NCBI GenBank assembly: GCA_964510785.1
Contig: CAZECM010000016.1
Location: 1 to 52,736 of the forward strand
Source: JAAYZM01 sp964510785
GTDB taxonomy: Bacteria > Actinomycetota > Actinomycetes > Actinomycetales > Cellulomonadaceae
Length of the DNA: 52,736 nt
Direction of reading: 5' to 3'
Shown here: positions 22,028 through 30,454 of the stretch, piece after piece
Layout of the letters: each line of letters starts with the position of its first letter
Position numbering within the stretch: the stretch's first letter is position 1
Made by a program: the position numbers and the translations under genes
The notes under the pieces: model-generated
Database searches by the model: none
Seen by the model: the letters and a program-made list of their open reading frames with translations, nothing else
What the model was told of the DNA's origin: nothing

Positions 22028-23316
22028 CAGCCACCTACCAAGAAGATGATGACGGCAATCACTGTGCCGACGACCTGTGCGATCGCCGACGCAGTCACGA
22101 GGCGCAGCTGGTTGATGGGGACAGAGCCCATCGTCTCGCCCGTGCGCGCGTTGACGGCGACGTAGTGCAGCTGCGCGCGACCGTTGGACTTGACCTGGTG
22201 GTAGCTGTAGAGCCACACCGGCAGGTACGCGGAGACCCAGCGCTGCCCGGCCACCGTGACCTGCTCGTTGTCCCAGCGCACCCCGCGGTCGTAGAACTTG
22301 AGGCTCGGGATGGCCTGGTGCCGCGCGATGTCCTGCGCCTGGGCGAGCACGATCGGCGTGAGCGCATCCAGGTTCGTGTCGCGCCGCTCCGAGGTGAAGC
22401 CCCCGAGGTAGTTGGAGTCGTACGCGACGGCGTTCTCGACGTCGAACGGCATGATCGAGTTGATGATGTTGTTCGTCGCCGCGGACGTCCGGCTGAGCCG
22501 CTCGCTCGAGGACTCGACCGTGAGGTCGTTGACGTGCAGGTCGAAGTCCCGCGCGACGTCGTACAGGTCGGCGTCGTAGCGCCGCTCCGTATTGTCACCG
22601 ACCTTGACGGTGTAGCTGCGCGTCTGGTGCTCGCCCTGGCCCGTGAACGTCGCATGGGCGTTGACGTCCACCACCATGTAGGGCAGGTAGATCCCCATGA
22701 CGTTCTCGGGGTTGAACTCCGCCCGGAACGTGCGGTGGGCGTAGAACCGTCGCTTGCCGACGAACTCGGCGATGCGCTTGACGGCGTCCTCCTTGGACAA
22801 CCGGAACGGCAGCACCATGTCCGGCACGGCCCCGTTGGGGATCTGCTGGTTCATGGACAGCACGTTGCGGCACCAGTGGCACCGGGCCTGTGTGCCGTGG
22901 TCGGTGTCGATCACCACCTCGGCGCCGCACGCGGAGCACTTGAAGGTCAGCACCACGTCGGTCGAGGGGATGATGTCCGCCGAACCGGACCCCATGACCG
23001 TGCCGCGCAATGCGCCGATGCCCTTGTCGAGACCGAAAGCCTCGTTCATGTTCGAGCCCTGCCACTCGAAGCGGCAGAACCCGCAGCGAAGGTTGCCCGT
23101 GGCGGGGTTGAGCGAGATGTCGGTCGCGCCGCACCGGGCGCACTTGGTCAGCCCGTCCTTGGCATCCGCATCGGTCCGGATGGTCTGCGGTCCGCTGGGT
23201 GGCTCGAGTCCCGGCAGGCCGCCGTCGTCGACGGGTTCGACCGCCGACGGCGACGCGCCGTGCGTGGACGTTGCTGGTTCCGGAGCCTGTCCGCTCACCG
23301 GGTCTGTCTGCGACAT
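22027..23316 (-). CDS. TFIIB-type zinc-ribbon membrane protein (YdjG-like)
   Basis: Protein of 429 residues. After a Pro/Ser-rich N-terminus come two zinc-ribbon modules: C59/C62 with C78/C81, and CSAC with CHWC near 125-145. A long mixed domain follows (KRIAEFVGKRRFYAHRTFRA, YLPYMVVDVNAHATFTGQG), ending in a C-terminal membrane helix (AQVVGTVIAVIIFLVGG). This layout resembles Bacillus YdjG, which works with the SPFH protein YdjI and PspA at the membrane (established for Bacillus). It starts 9 nt after the SPFH stop codon and is coupled to the small membrane protein. Confidence 0.8.
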   Translation of the reverse strand: MSQTDPVSGQAPEPATSTHGASPSAVEPVDDGGLPGLEPPSGPQTIRTDADAKDGLTKCARCGATDISLNPATGNLRCGFCRFEWQGSNMNEAFGLDKGIGALRGTVMGSGSADIIPSTDVVLTFKCSACGAEVVIDTDHGTQARCHWCRNVLSMNQQIPNGAVPDMVLPFRLSKEDAVKRIAEFVGKRRFYAHRTFRAEFNPENVMGIYLPYMVVDVNAHATFTGQGEHQTRSYTVKVGDNTERRYDADLYDVARDFDLHVNDLTVESSSERLSRTSAATNNIINSIMPFDVENAVAYDSNYLGGFTSERRDTNLDALTPIVLAQAQDIARHQAIPSLKFYDRGVRWDNEQVTVAGQRWVSAYLPVWLYSYHQVKSNGRAQLHYVAVNARTGETMGSVPINQLRLVTASAIAQVVGTVIAVIIFLVGG

Positions 23317-23325
23317 TCCCCGCCC

Positions 23326-24546
23326 CTAGAGACCGAGCACCTTGGCCTTGGCAGCGTCGAAGTCTTCTTGGGTGATCAGTCCCTGGTCGAGCAACGACTT
23401 GAGCTGGGTCAGCTTGGCGACCGGGTCCTCGGCGGCTGCCGCGGGGGCCGCGGCGGCCTCGGGAGCCGGTGCCGGTGCCTCCTGCTGGTGTGCCGGTGGC
23501 GTGTTCGGCTGCTGCAGCCCGCTCGCGGCACCGGCCGCGGCGTTGAGCCCCATGCCGAGGATCGCCATGTTCGCGCCGCCGCCCATGCCGCCTTCGCTCT
23601 CGCCTGCGGCCTGGATACCCCGGGCTGCGGCCTGCTGCAGGAACGAGTTCCCGCGGGCACCACCGAGCGCGTCGGCCTTCTTGACGTCGCTGAGGAGTGC
23701 GCGGGTGTCCTCGTCGTACTCGATCGAGGCGATCGCGACCTTGACGATCGTGATACCGCGGTCGGACGTCCACTGGTAGCCGTCCTCGACGGCCTGACCG
23801 AGGGACTGCGCGAAGCCGAGCGCGTCACTCTGGATCCGCGTGATGCGGTTCCCCTTGGACGGGTCGTTCGTGTAGATCGAGAACGCGGGAGCGAGCGAGC
23901 TCACGACCTCGTTGAAGAGCTGCGTCGCGGCGTCGTTGTCGAGGTCCGTGAAGTCGAACACCCGCGGGCTCGCCGAGTAGTACGCGAGGGGCACGAAGCC
24001 CTTGACGAAGAGGATCGGGTCCACGATGCGCAGCGTGTACGTGCCGCGGGTGACGGCACCGACCTGGGCACCGAGGTACGCGTCGTCCCAGTAGATCTCG
24101 GACTGGGTGCCGAAGCGGTTGTTCGGGATCTCCTTGAGGTTCACGTAGAACGCGAGCTGCTGCGAGCCGGGCTGGCCGCCGAACTTGAAGCGTTCCCACG
24201 ACATCTTGACGGTCGAGCTCAGGATGCCGTCGCCGGCGAAGATCGACTGGGCGTTGGGGTCCTGCGAGTCCCAGATGAAGCCGCCGGGCTCGCCGACGAA
24301 ACCGGTGATCTGGCCGTCCTGGAACGTCACGAGGCCGTAGCCCTCGGGGACGACGATGCGGCTGCCGTTCGTGATGATGTTCTCGGAGCCCTTGGTGTTG
24401 GAGCCACGCCCCGCGTTCTGCCCCTGGGGCACGGCCGGGAAGATCGCCGCCGTCGGCGACAGGCCAGCGGGCGGGACCAGGAAGTCCTTCCACTGGTCGG
24501 CGAACATGCCGCCGATCGCTCCGCTAAACGCCTTGATGAACCCCAT
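23326..24546 (-). CDS. SPFH-domain protein with C-terminal SHOCT segment (YdjI-like)
   Basis: Protein of 406 residues. The SPFH/band-7 region (about 50-260) includes VVPEGYGLVTFQDGQITGFV and GTYTLRIVDPILFVKGFVPL. It is followed by Gly/Ala and Pro-rich linkers and a SHOCT-like end (KLTQLKSLLDQGLITQEDFD, residues 377-396). It resembles the virion-core-protein group of SPFH proteins such as YdjI. Such proteins form membrane-associated scaffolds. GGAGG lies 8 nt before ATG 24546. It is the first gene of a run with the zinc-ribbon and small membrane protein genes. Confidence 0.88.
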   Translation of the reverse strand: MGFIKAFSGAIGGMFADQWKDFLVPPAGLSPTAAIFPAVPQGQNAGRGSNTKGSENIITNGSRIVVPEGYGLVTFQDGQITGFVGEPGGFIWDSQDPNAQSIFAGDGILSSTVKMSWERFKFGGQPGSQQLAFYVNLKEIPNNRFGTQSEIYWDDAYLGAQVGAVTRGTYTLRIVDPILFVKGFVPLAYYSASPRVFDFTDLDNDAATQLFNEVVSSLAPAFSIYTNDPSKGNRITRIQSDALGFAQSLGQAVEDGYQWTSDRGITIVKVAIASIEYDEDTRALLSDVKKADALGGARGNSFLQQAAARGIQAAGESEGGMGGGANMAILGMGLNAAAGAASGLQQPNTPPAHQQEAPAPAPEAAAAPAAAAEDPVAKLTQLKSLLDQGLITQEDFDAAKAKVLGL

Positions 24547-24758
24547 CGGTACCCCTCCGTCTGGTCGCCGCCCGCATCGTTGTCGATCGGACGCCATCCC
24601 GGCCGCCGCCCGAGGTGACGCTGCGGTGACCTGGGACGACTACCTGGCGAACGAGCGTCACGATACAGGTGAGCAGGTGTCGAGCGGCAGGCCTTGCGAT
24701 GAACGACTCGTCTCCGCCGCAATCCCACGCCGAAACCCGGGCAAGTTTCACCCTGTCA

Positions 24759-25340
24759 CTACGTGCGCCGCGTCGACACGACCCCGCTCGCGATCGTCTG
24801 CCACAGCACCGTCGCCGCGTCGTGGGCAGGCAGCGACGCGTCCTCGCGGGCCTCGGACGCCGCGTAGACGAGCGCCCAGATCGATCGCTCGACCCATGCC
24901 GCGGGCAGCAGCGGATCGAGCACCCCCTCGCGCTGGCCGCGCTTGATCAGTGCGAGCACCGGGCCCTCGCCGTCGGCGAGCTCGACCACGGAGGGCGTCT
25001 GCACCACGGTGACGTCGCCGAAGAGGAAGCGGATGCACTCCCCGACGGCGAGGTACCCGTCCACGACCCGCCGCAACGCCTCGACGACGGTGCCCTCGTC
25101 GACCGCCGCGTTCCCGGTCGCCAGCACGATCTGCTCCACGCAGTGCTCCACCACCGCGGCGTGGAGCTCGTCACGACCCGAGAAATGACGGTGAACCGTG
25201 GTGCGGTGGGTCCGCGCGGCGGCCGCGATGTCGGCCAGGGTCGCGTCGCGGTCGCGAACCCATGCGCCGACGGCGGCCTCGAGGATCGCCCGTCGGGTCC
25301 GTTCACGGGCTGAGGATGTTGCCGCAGGCGCTCCCACCAC
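24759..25340 (-). CDS. TetR-family regulator
   Basis: Protein of about 193 residues. The helix-turn-helix RERTRRAILEAAVGAWVRDR ... TLADIAAAARTHRTTVHRHF is followed by an all-helical effector domain (AALLPAAWVERSIWALVYA-like end). The start is uncertain: GTG 25340 and 25337 lie just downstream of TAGCGT (25345-25350), fitting a leaderless mRNA, while longer frames reach into the palindrome at 25389-25408. It is divergent from DUF998, and the palindrome covers the DUF998 -10 box, so this protein probably represses DUF998 and the hydrolase behind it. Confidence 0.82.
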   Translation of the reverse strand: MVGAPAATSSARERTRRAILEAAVGAWVRDRDATLADIAAAARTHRTTVHRHFSGRDELHAAVVEHCVEQIVLATGNAAVDEGTVVEALRRVVDGYLAVGECIRFLFGDVTVVQTPSVVELADGEGPVLALIKRGQREGVLDPLLPAAWVERSIWALVYAASEAREDASLPAHDAATVLWQTIASGVVSTRRT

Positions 25341-25344
25341 GCAG

Positions 25345-25350
25345 ACGCTA
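25345..25350 (-). promoter_or_regulatory. Leaderless -10 box (TAGCGT) of the TetR gene
   Basis: TAGCGT on the minus strand ends 4-7 nt before two adjacent GTG codons in frame with the TetR domain. Confidence 0.4.
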
Positions 25351-25388
25351 GCCGCGCGAAGCGCGCACTGCAACATTGCTCTTGCACA

Positions 25389-25408
25389 ATGCGACATCGA
25401 TGTAGCAT
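25389..25408. promoter_or_regulatory. 20-bp TetR-type operator palindrome
   Basis: ATGCGACATC and GATGTAGCAT pair at 9 of 10 positions. The right end (TAGCAT, 25403-25408) is also the -10 box of the DUF998 gene. This is a textbook position for repression by the divergent TetR protein. Confidence 0.7.
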
Positions 25409-25417
25409 CGTGGTGCG

Positions 25418-26074
25418 ATGGAACCAGCGCTCTCCTCGTCGACTCGAGCCCTCCTCGTCGCAGGGGCCGTCGCCGCCGTGCTCTTCGTCGTCGTCTTCAC
25501 CGTCGAGGGTGCGACCCGGCACGGCTACAGCGCCGCGCGGCAGCCGGTCAGCGCGCTGGCGCTGGGTCCGCGAGGCTGGCTGCAGATCACCAGCTTCGTG
25601 GTGGCCGGTACCGGGTTCGCCGCGTTCGCCCTGGGCGTGCGGGCGGTCCTTCGAGGAGGAGGTGCGGCGAGCTGGGGCACGGCGCTGCTCCTCGTCTTCG
25701 CCGTCGGGCTCGTCGCCTCGGGCTTGTTCGTGATGGACCCGATCCCGCCGCCCGGCGAGGACCCGGTAGGGACGAGCACCTGGCACGGGGTACTTCACGA
25801 CGTCGCAGGCCTGGTGGTCTTCACGACGCTCCCCGCGGCCGCCGTCGTCCTGAGCACACACTTCTGGTCCGTGCCCGGCCTGCGCTGGCTCGGCGTCGTC
25901 TCGCTCGTCGCGGGCATCACGTGCGCTGCGGCCTTCGTGGCCTTCTCCGTCGCCCTGGAGACGGGTGGTGCATCGGCCGGTGTGCTGCAACGGATCTCGA
26001 TCGTCGTCGGCTGGAGCTGGATCGCGCTCGTCGCGGTCGCGCTCCTGACGGCTCAGCAGGACGGTGCGCGGTGA
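25418..26074 (+). CDS. DUF998 family membrane protein
   Basis: Protein of 218 residues with six hydrophobic segments, including RALLVAGAVAAVLFVVVFTV and RWLGVVSLVAGITCAAAFV, and the DUF998 pattern HGYSAARQPVSALALGPRGW after the first helix. The role is unknown. It starts 9 nt after the operator and -10 box with no ribosome site. Its stop codon overlaps the GTG of the next gene (GTGA), so it is coupled to the GH-A-like hydrolase. TetR control is likely. Confidence 0.82.
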   Translation: MEPALSSSTRALLVAGAVAAVLFVVVFTVEGATRHGYSAARQPVSALALGPRGWLQITSFVVAGTGFAAFALGVRAVLRGGGAASWGTALLLVFAVGLVASGLFVMDPIPPPGEDPVGTSTWHGVLHDVAGLVVFTTLPAAAVVLSTHFWSVPGLRWLGVVSLVAGITCAAAFVAFSVALETGGASAGVLQRISIVVGWSWIALVAVALLTAQQDGAR

Positions 26075-27105
26075 CGGGCCTGTTGCGACATCGCGGCATC
26101 AACTACGACACCGGCACGCGCTACGCACCGGACGTCGACTCACGGCCGGACTGGTCCCCGGCGCTCATGCGGCGCCATCTGACCGTCATCCAAGACGAGC
26201 TGCACGCCAACGCCGTGACGGTGTTCGGCTCGCACGTCGACCGGCTCGTCGCCGCTGCCGAGCACGCGCTGGGCCTCGGGCTCGAGGTCTGGGTCCAGCC
26301 GCGGCTGCCCGACGCCACCGTCAGAGCGACTCTCACCCAGCTCGACGCCCTCGCCGTGCAGCTCGAGACCCTCCGTGGGTCCGCTGCACCGCTGCGGCTC
26401 ACGGTCGGCTGCGAGCTCACGGTCTTCGCCGCCGGCCTGATCCCCGGTCGCGGCTACGCACAGCGCGGACGAGGACTCCGTTGGACCTGGCCCCTCCTCC
26501 CGCTGTTCAGCTGGCGCCTCGATCGGGTGCTGCGGCGAGCCGTTCGCATCGCGCGACGGAGCTTCGGCGGTGATCTCACCTACGGCGCCGGAAGCTGGGA
26601 GACCGTGCGCTGGTCCCGGTTCGACGCCGTCGGCGTCAATGCGTACCGCGACGCCACCAACGAACGCTCGTACGCGGACGGACTGCGGCGGTTCCAGCGC
26701 CACGGCAAGCCCGTGCTGGTCACCGAGTTCGGGTGCTGCTCCTACCGTGGCGCAGCCGCCCGGGGTGCCGAGGGGGACGCCGTCGTCGACTGGAGCGACC
26801 CTGCGGGCGCCATCGTCGGGAGCCAGGTACGCGACGAGGACGTCCAGGCCACGTACCTCGGCGAGCTGCTCGACACCTTCGTCGCCGCGGGCGTCGACGG
26901 CGCCTTCGTCTTCGAGTTCAGCGAGCCCCTGTACGGCCGCAGCGACGATCCCCGGCACGATCTCGATATCGCGAGCTTCGGCATCGTCGCGGTGGAGCGG
27001 ACCGGCGGGGCCGACGGCGACGCCTACCGCGAGACCCCCAAGGCGGCGTTCCAGCAGATCGCCCGGCGATACCGGGCCGCCCAGCAGCCACCCGGGGGGC
27101 GATGA
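26071..27105 (+). CDS. Clan GH-A-like TIM-barrel glycoside hydrolase
   Basis: Protein of 344 residues without signal peptide. It begins HRGINYDTGTRY and contains ELHANAVTVFG, LEVWVQPRLPD, VGCELTVF (Glu115) and KPVLVTEFG (Glu219). Two glutamates at the ends of strands 4 and 7 about 100 residues apart are the acid/base and nucleophile pattern of clan GH-A hydrolases. Similar actinobacterial proteins have been labelled abortive infection protein without evidence. It is coupled to DUF998 by a GTGA overlap and lies under the TetR promoter. The absence of a signal peptide suggests a cytoplasmic glycoside or glycolipid substrate. Confidence 0.7.
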   Translation: MTGLLRHRGINYDTGTRYAPDVDSRPDWSPALMRRHLTVIQDELHANAVTVFGSHVDRLVAAAEHALGLGLEVWVQPRLPDATVRATLTQLDALAVQLETLRGSAAPLRLTVGCELTVFAAGLIPGRGYAQRGRGLRWTWPLLPLFSWRLDRVLRRAVRIARRSFGGDLTYGAGSWETVRWSRFDAVGVNAYRDATNERSYADGLRRFQRHGKPVLVTEFGCCSYRGAAARGAEGDAVVDWSDPAGAIVGSQVRDEDVQATYLGELLDTFVAAGVDGAFVFEFSEPLYGRSDDPRHDLDIASFGIVAVERTGGADGDAYRETPKAAFQQIARRYRAAQQPPGGR

Positions 27106-27110
27106 GTCCC

Positions 27111-27116
27111 TAGGGT
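27111..27116 (+). promoter_or_regulatory. Leaderless -10 box (TAGGGT) of the mscS gene
   Basis: TAGGGT ends 6 nt before ATG 27123. The GGAGGG in between touches the ATG and is too close to serve as a ribosome site. Confidence 0.5.
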
Positions 27117-27122
27117 GGAGGG

Positions 27123-28163
27123 ATGGCACCCCAAGCGGACACCTGGCTCGGAACGGGCGTGGCCCTCGGGCTGGCGGTCCTCGTCGCACTCGCCGTCGCG
27201 ATCGTCCACCACCTCGTCTCTCGGCTGCTCACGACCCGGGCCCCGACCCTCGTCGAGCTCGGTCGCCGCACCAAGGTCGCGTGGCTCACGGTGCTGCTCG
27301 TGGTCCTCGTGTGGGCCGCGAGCTCAGCCTCGCTGCCCGGGCTCCAACCGTGGTGGCCGGCCCTCGAGCGGGCGTTCCTCATCGCGACGATCGGCACCGG
27401 GGCGTGGCTGCTCGCCACGGCCGTCTCCTTCGGCTTCGAACGGCTCCTCGCGCGCGAGGAGCACGTCGCGGGACCCGAGGGCCGACGACGGCGCACCCAG
27501 CTGCTCGTGATCCACCGGCTCACCCTCGCCGTCATCGGCGTCCTCGCCGTGAGCCTCGCCCTCTTCACCTTCCCGGCGATGCGCGTGGTGGGCACGAGCC
27601 TCCTCGCGTCCGCCGGCATCATGAGCATCGTCGCGGGCCTCGCGGCGCAGTCGATCCTCGGCAACCTCATCGCCGGGATCCAGCTCGCCTTCACGGACGC
27701 GGTTCGCGTGGGGGACGTCGTCGTCGTCGAGGGCGAGTGGGGACGGGTCGGCGAGATCACGCTCTCCTACGTGGTGGTCTACATCTGGGACGAGCGGCGT
27801 CTCGTGCTGCCGTGCAGCTACTTCACCTCGCAGCCCTTCGAGACGTGGAGCCGTCACGGCGACCAGGTCATCGGCGTCGTCCTCGCGGATCTCGACTGGC
27901 GCGTGCCGATGGACGCGCTCCGTGCGAAGTTCCTCGACGTCGTCGAGCAGCACAACGCCTGGGACGGGCGCGCCGCCGCCGCCCTCATGACGGGCTCGGA
28001 GGGTGGGCTCGTGCGGGTGCGGTTCACGATGTCCGCCAAGGACTCGGCCGACGCGTGGGTGCTGCGGTGCCAGGTGCGCGAGGAGATCGTGACGTGGCTG
28101 CGGCGCGAGCACCCCGAGGCGCTGCCGACCTCACGCGTCGTCCTCGAGCGTGGCGAGACCTGA
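27123..28163 (+). CDS. Mechanosensitive channel of the MscS family
   Basis: Protein of 346 residues with about four hydrophobic segments. The last is the pore-lining helix (SLLASAGIMSIVAGLAAQSILGN, about 160-181), followed by the beta domain (LAFTDAVRVGDVVVVEGEWG, VVYIWDERRLVLPCSYF) and the alpha/beta cytoplasmic part. It opens under membrane tension on hypo-osmotic shock. It starts 17 nt after the hydrolase stop codon but has its own leaderless promoter. Confidence 0.88.
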   Translation: MAPQADTWLGTGVALGLAVLVALAVAIVHHLVSRLLTTRAPTLVELGRRTKVAWLTVLLVVLVWAASSASLPGLQPWWPALERAFLIATIGTGAWLLATAVSFGFERLLAREEHVAGPEGRRRRTQLLVIHRLTLAVIGVLAVSLALFTFPAMRVVGTSLLASAGIMSIVAGLAAQSILGNLIAGIQLAFTDAVRVGDVVVVEGEWGRVGEITLSYVVVYIWDERRLVLPCSYFTSQPFETWSRHGDQVIGVVLADLDWRVPMDALRAKFLDVVEQHNAWDGRAAAALMTGSEGGLVRVRFTMSAKDSADAWVLRCQVREEIVTWLRREHPEALPTSRVVLERGET

Positions 28164-28238
28164 CGGCGTGAGATCGGTCAGCAATCGAGAAGCGGCTCGC
28201 CCGCGACCGCCGTCTCGTAGGCGGGACAGGCCGCCCGC

Positions 28239-28259
28239 TGGGCCGGTCGTCACGGCCCA
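28239..28259 (+). terminator. Possible hairpin terminator after mscS
   Basis: A 7-bp stem (TGGGCCG/CGGCCCA) with a 7-nt loop lies 76 nt after the mscS stop codon and upstream of the next promoter. There is no T run. Confidence 0.35.
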
Positions 28260-28281
28260 CGCCGAGGCGCGCTCGCCGCGA

Positions 28282-28287
28282 TAGAGT
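28282..28287 (+). promoter_or_regulatory. Probable -10 box (TAGAGT) of the GH43 gene
   Basis: TAGAGT lies 30 nt before ATG 28318, leaving room for a short leader with AGGACAGGA. Confidence 0.4.
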
Positions 28288-28317
28288 CCGAGCGCCCCTC
28301 CCCCAGGACAGGAACCC

Positions 28318-29793
28318 ATGACCACTTCGACACCGCCGCAGCCCGAGCGAAGCGCTTCGACGACCCCTGTCCTCGCAGGGTTCTACCCCGATCCCAGCGT
28401 GTGCCGGGTCGGCGACGCGTACTACCTCGCGAACTCGTCGTTCGAGTACGCGCCGGGCGTGCCGATCCACCGCAGCATCGACCTGGTGTCATGGACACCC
28501 CTGGGTCACGTTCTCGAGCGCGACGAGCAGTGGCCGGCGGGACAGTCGCGGGACAGCCTGGGCATCTACGCCCCCACGCTGCGCCACCACGATGGCAGGT
28601 TCTGGATGATCACCACGGATGTCGCAGGGGCGGGAGGTCAGCTCCTCGTCTCGGCTCTGGACGCGAGCGGACCGTGGTCCGCACCAGTGCGAGTGCCAGA
28701 GTTGCACGGCATCGACCCGGACATCGCGTGGGACGGCGACGGGAGCTGCCTCGTCACGTTCAGCGGCACTCACGACGGAGCGAGCGCGATCATGCAGGCG
28801 GAGGTGGACGTCGAGACCGGGCAGGTGCTCGAGCAGCCGCACGCGCTGTGGTCCGGCACAGGCCTCGCCCACCCGGAGGCCCCGCACCTGTACGAGCACG
28901 AGGGCTGGTGGTACCTGCTCATCGCCGAGGGCGGCACCGAGCGGGGTCACACCGTCGCCGTCGCACGCTCGAGGTCGCCTCGTGGCCCCTTCACGGGCGC
29001 GCCGCACAACCCCGTGCTGACCCATCGCTCCACGACCCACCCCGTGCAGAACACGGGCCACGCCGACCTCGTCGAGCGACCCGACGGGACATGGGCGATG
29101 GTGTTCCTCGGCGTCCGTCCGCGCGGCGCCACACCGGGCTTCCACGTCAACGGTCGTGAGACCTTCCTCACCGAGATCGAGTGGCGGGGCGGCTGGCCGC
29201 ACGTCACGCCGTCGGCGGACCTCGTACCCCTCGACCCCGGGTTCGCCGACGACTTCTCGACCTGGCCCCTGCACCCCCGCTGGATCTCCCCGGGCTTGCG
29301 GCCGTCAGAGGTCGTCGAGGCACTCGATGACAGTGGCCTCCTGCTCCGTCCCGCGCTCGCCCCCTCGGGGACGTGGTCCATGCTCGCCGCACGCTGCACG
29401 GCGCAGTACTGGCGAGCCACGGCCGACGTCGATCCGCTCGACGGTATCGCCGCCCTGCGGGTGCGCCTCGACGAGCGCCACTGGGTGGAGGTACGTGCAG
29501 GGTCCGGTGCGCTCGTTGCAGTCGTGCGAGTCGGCGGAATCGAGCACGAGCTCGGCCGCGCCCAGGTCGCTGACGCGGGCCCGGTGACCCTCCAGGTGCG
29601 CTCCGTGCCTTCCCTCACCGGTGGACCCGACGACCTCGAGCTGACGGCCGGCGGCCACGAGCTCGGGCGAGTCGACGGACGCTACCTCTCGACCGAGGTG
29701 ACCGGAGGTTTCACCGGTCGCGTGTGGGGGTTGCGTGCCATCGACGCACCCATCGCCGTGCACCGAGCTGGCTTCGAGCCGCTACCGGGCTGA
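28318..29793 (+). CDS. GH43 family glycoside hydrolase (xylosidase/arabinofuranosidase type)
   Basis: Protein of 491 residues. The five-bladed propeller carries the catalytic residues: Asp25 in GFYPDPS (base), Asp135 in GIDPDIAWD (pKa modulator) and Glu187 in LAHPEAPHLY (acid). A C-terminal beta-sandwich (about 325-485, FADDFSTWPLHPRWIS onward) resembles the DUF1349-like module of xylan 1,4-beta-xylosidases. No signal peptide is seen, so it probably acts inside the cell on short xylo- or arabino-oligosaccharides. No transporter is adjacent. Confidence 0.9.
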   Translation: MTTSTPPQPERSASTTPVLAGFYPDPSVCRVGDAYYLANSSFEYAPGVPIHRSIDLVSWTPLGHVLERDEQWPAGQSRDSLGIYAPTLRHHDGRFWMITTDVAGAGGQLLVSALDASGPWSAPVRVPELHGIDPDIAWDGDGSCLVTFSGTHDGASAIMQAEVDVETGQVLEQPHALWSGTGLAHPEAPHLYEHEGWWYLLIAEGGTERGHTVAVARSRSPRGPFTGAPHNPVLTHRSTTHPVQNTGHADLVERPDGTWAMVFLGVRPRGATPGFHVNGRETFLTEIEWRGGWPHVTPSADLVPLDPGFADDFSTWPLHPRWISPGLRPSEVVEALDDSGLLLRPALAPSGTWSMLAARCTAQYWRATADVDPLDGIAALRVRLDERHWVEVRAGSGALVAVVRVGGIEHELGRAQVADAGPVTLQVRSVPSLTGGPDDLELTAGGHELGRVDGRYLSTEVTGGFTGRVWGLRAIDAPIAVHRAGFEPLPG

Positions 29794-29818
29794 CTTCGGG
29801 GCCGGTGCACAGCAGGTC

Positions 29819-30454
29819 TCAGACGACGCTGCGTCGATCGATGCCGAGGGTCGCAATGAGGTCCTCGTGCAGCTCGAACCAGACACGGTGGCACGAGTCG
29901 CGGTCAGTGCGGTCCACCCATCCGCGCTCCCCCGCCCTTGCCCGCCGCAGGGCCGCAGCGAACCGAGCGTCGTAGCCACGCAGGCGCGTCAGGACGTTCC
30001 CTAGCCGTCCGGCAAGGGGAACAAGGCCGTGGCCGACGACGGCGAGCTCCTCGAGTACCGCGGCGTCCCAGTCGGTGTCCGTGTGGTCGTTGGGTGCGAG
30101 CCGGTCACCGGGAGCCGGGTGGAGCTGCCAGTCGGTGCAGGCACGCTGCAGGCGTGCGTTGAGTGGCAGGAAGCCACGGTAGACCTCGGTCACTTCCCGT
30201 GTGCCGCCGACCCGGGCGAGCTCGTCTGCGAGCAGGCGCTCGTTCTCGGCACGGCCCGACGCCGCGAGCGACCAGCCCTCGAGCCCGGCGAACCCGGCGT
30301 GCGTCACCCAGCCGCGCGCCTCCGCGTCGCGCAGCTCCTCGAGCGTCTCCGCGGGGTCGAGACCGAATCGGTGCGCCACCGCAGGGGCATCGGCGAAGCC
30401 GAGGATGCGCACGGCGTGCAGGACGAGGAGATCCTGCGGGGAGGCCGTCGTCAC
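29819..30454 (-). CDS. Winged-helix protein paired with the phosphotransferase gene
   Basis: Protein of 211 residues. The first 75 residues look like a MarR-type winged helix (LLVLHAVRILGFADAPAVAHRF, LEELRDAEARGWVTHAG). The rest is helical and ends DSCHRVWFELHEDLIATLGI. GTG 30454 overlaps the stop codon of the upstream HTH gene (GTGA), so the two are made together. The shared spacer with the phosphotransferase gene holds a 29-bp operator. It may sense a ligand for that enzyme, or bind the HTH protein; this is inference. A longer open frame through 31603 is spurious. Confidence 0.65.
   Translation of the reverse strand: MTTASPQDLLVLHAVRILGFADAPAVAHRFGLDPAETLEELRDAEARGWVTHAGFAGLEGWSLAASGRAENERLLADELARVGGTREVTEVYRGFLPLNARLQRACTDWQLHPAPGDRLAPNDHTDTDWDAAVLEELAVVGHGLVPLAGRLGNVLTRLRGYDARFAAALRRARAGERGWVDRTDRDSCHRVWFELHEDLIATLGIDRRSVV

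Noticed and set aside
26071..27105. Phage abortive-infection function for the TIM-barrel protein
   Set aside because: The name is used for similar proteins, but the two catalytic-type glutamates and barrel motifs favour a glycoside hydrolase, and no defence genes are nearby.
28131..28325. Leftward frame of 64 codons between mscS and GH43
   Set aside because: It spans a promoter and both gene ends and has no homology or ribosome site.
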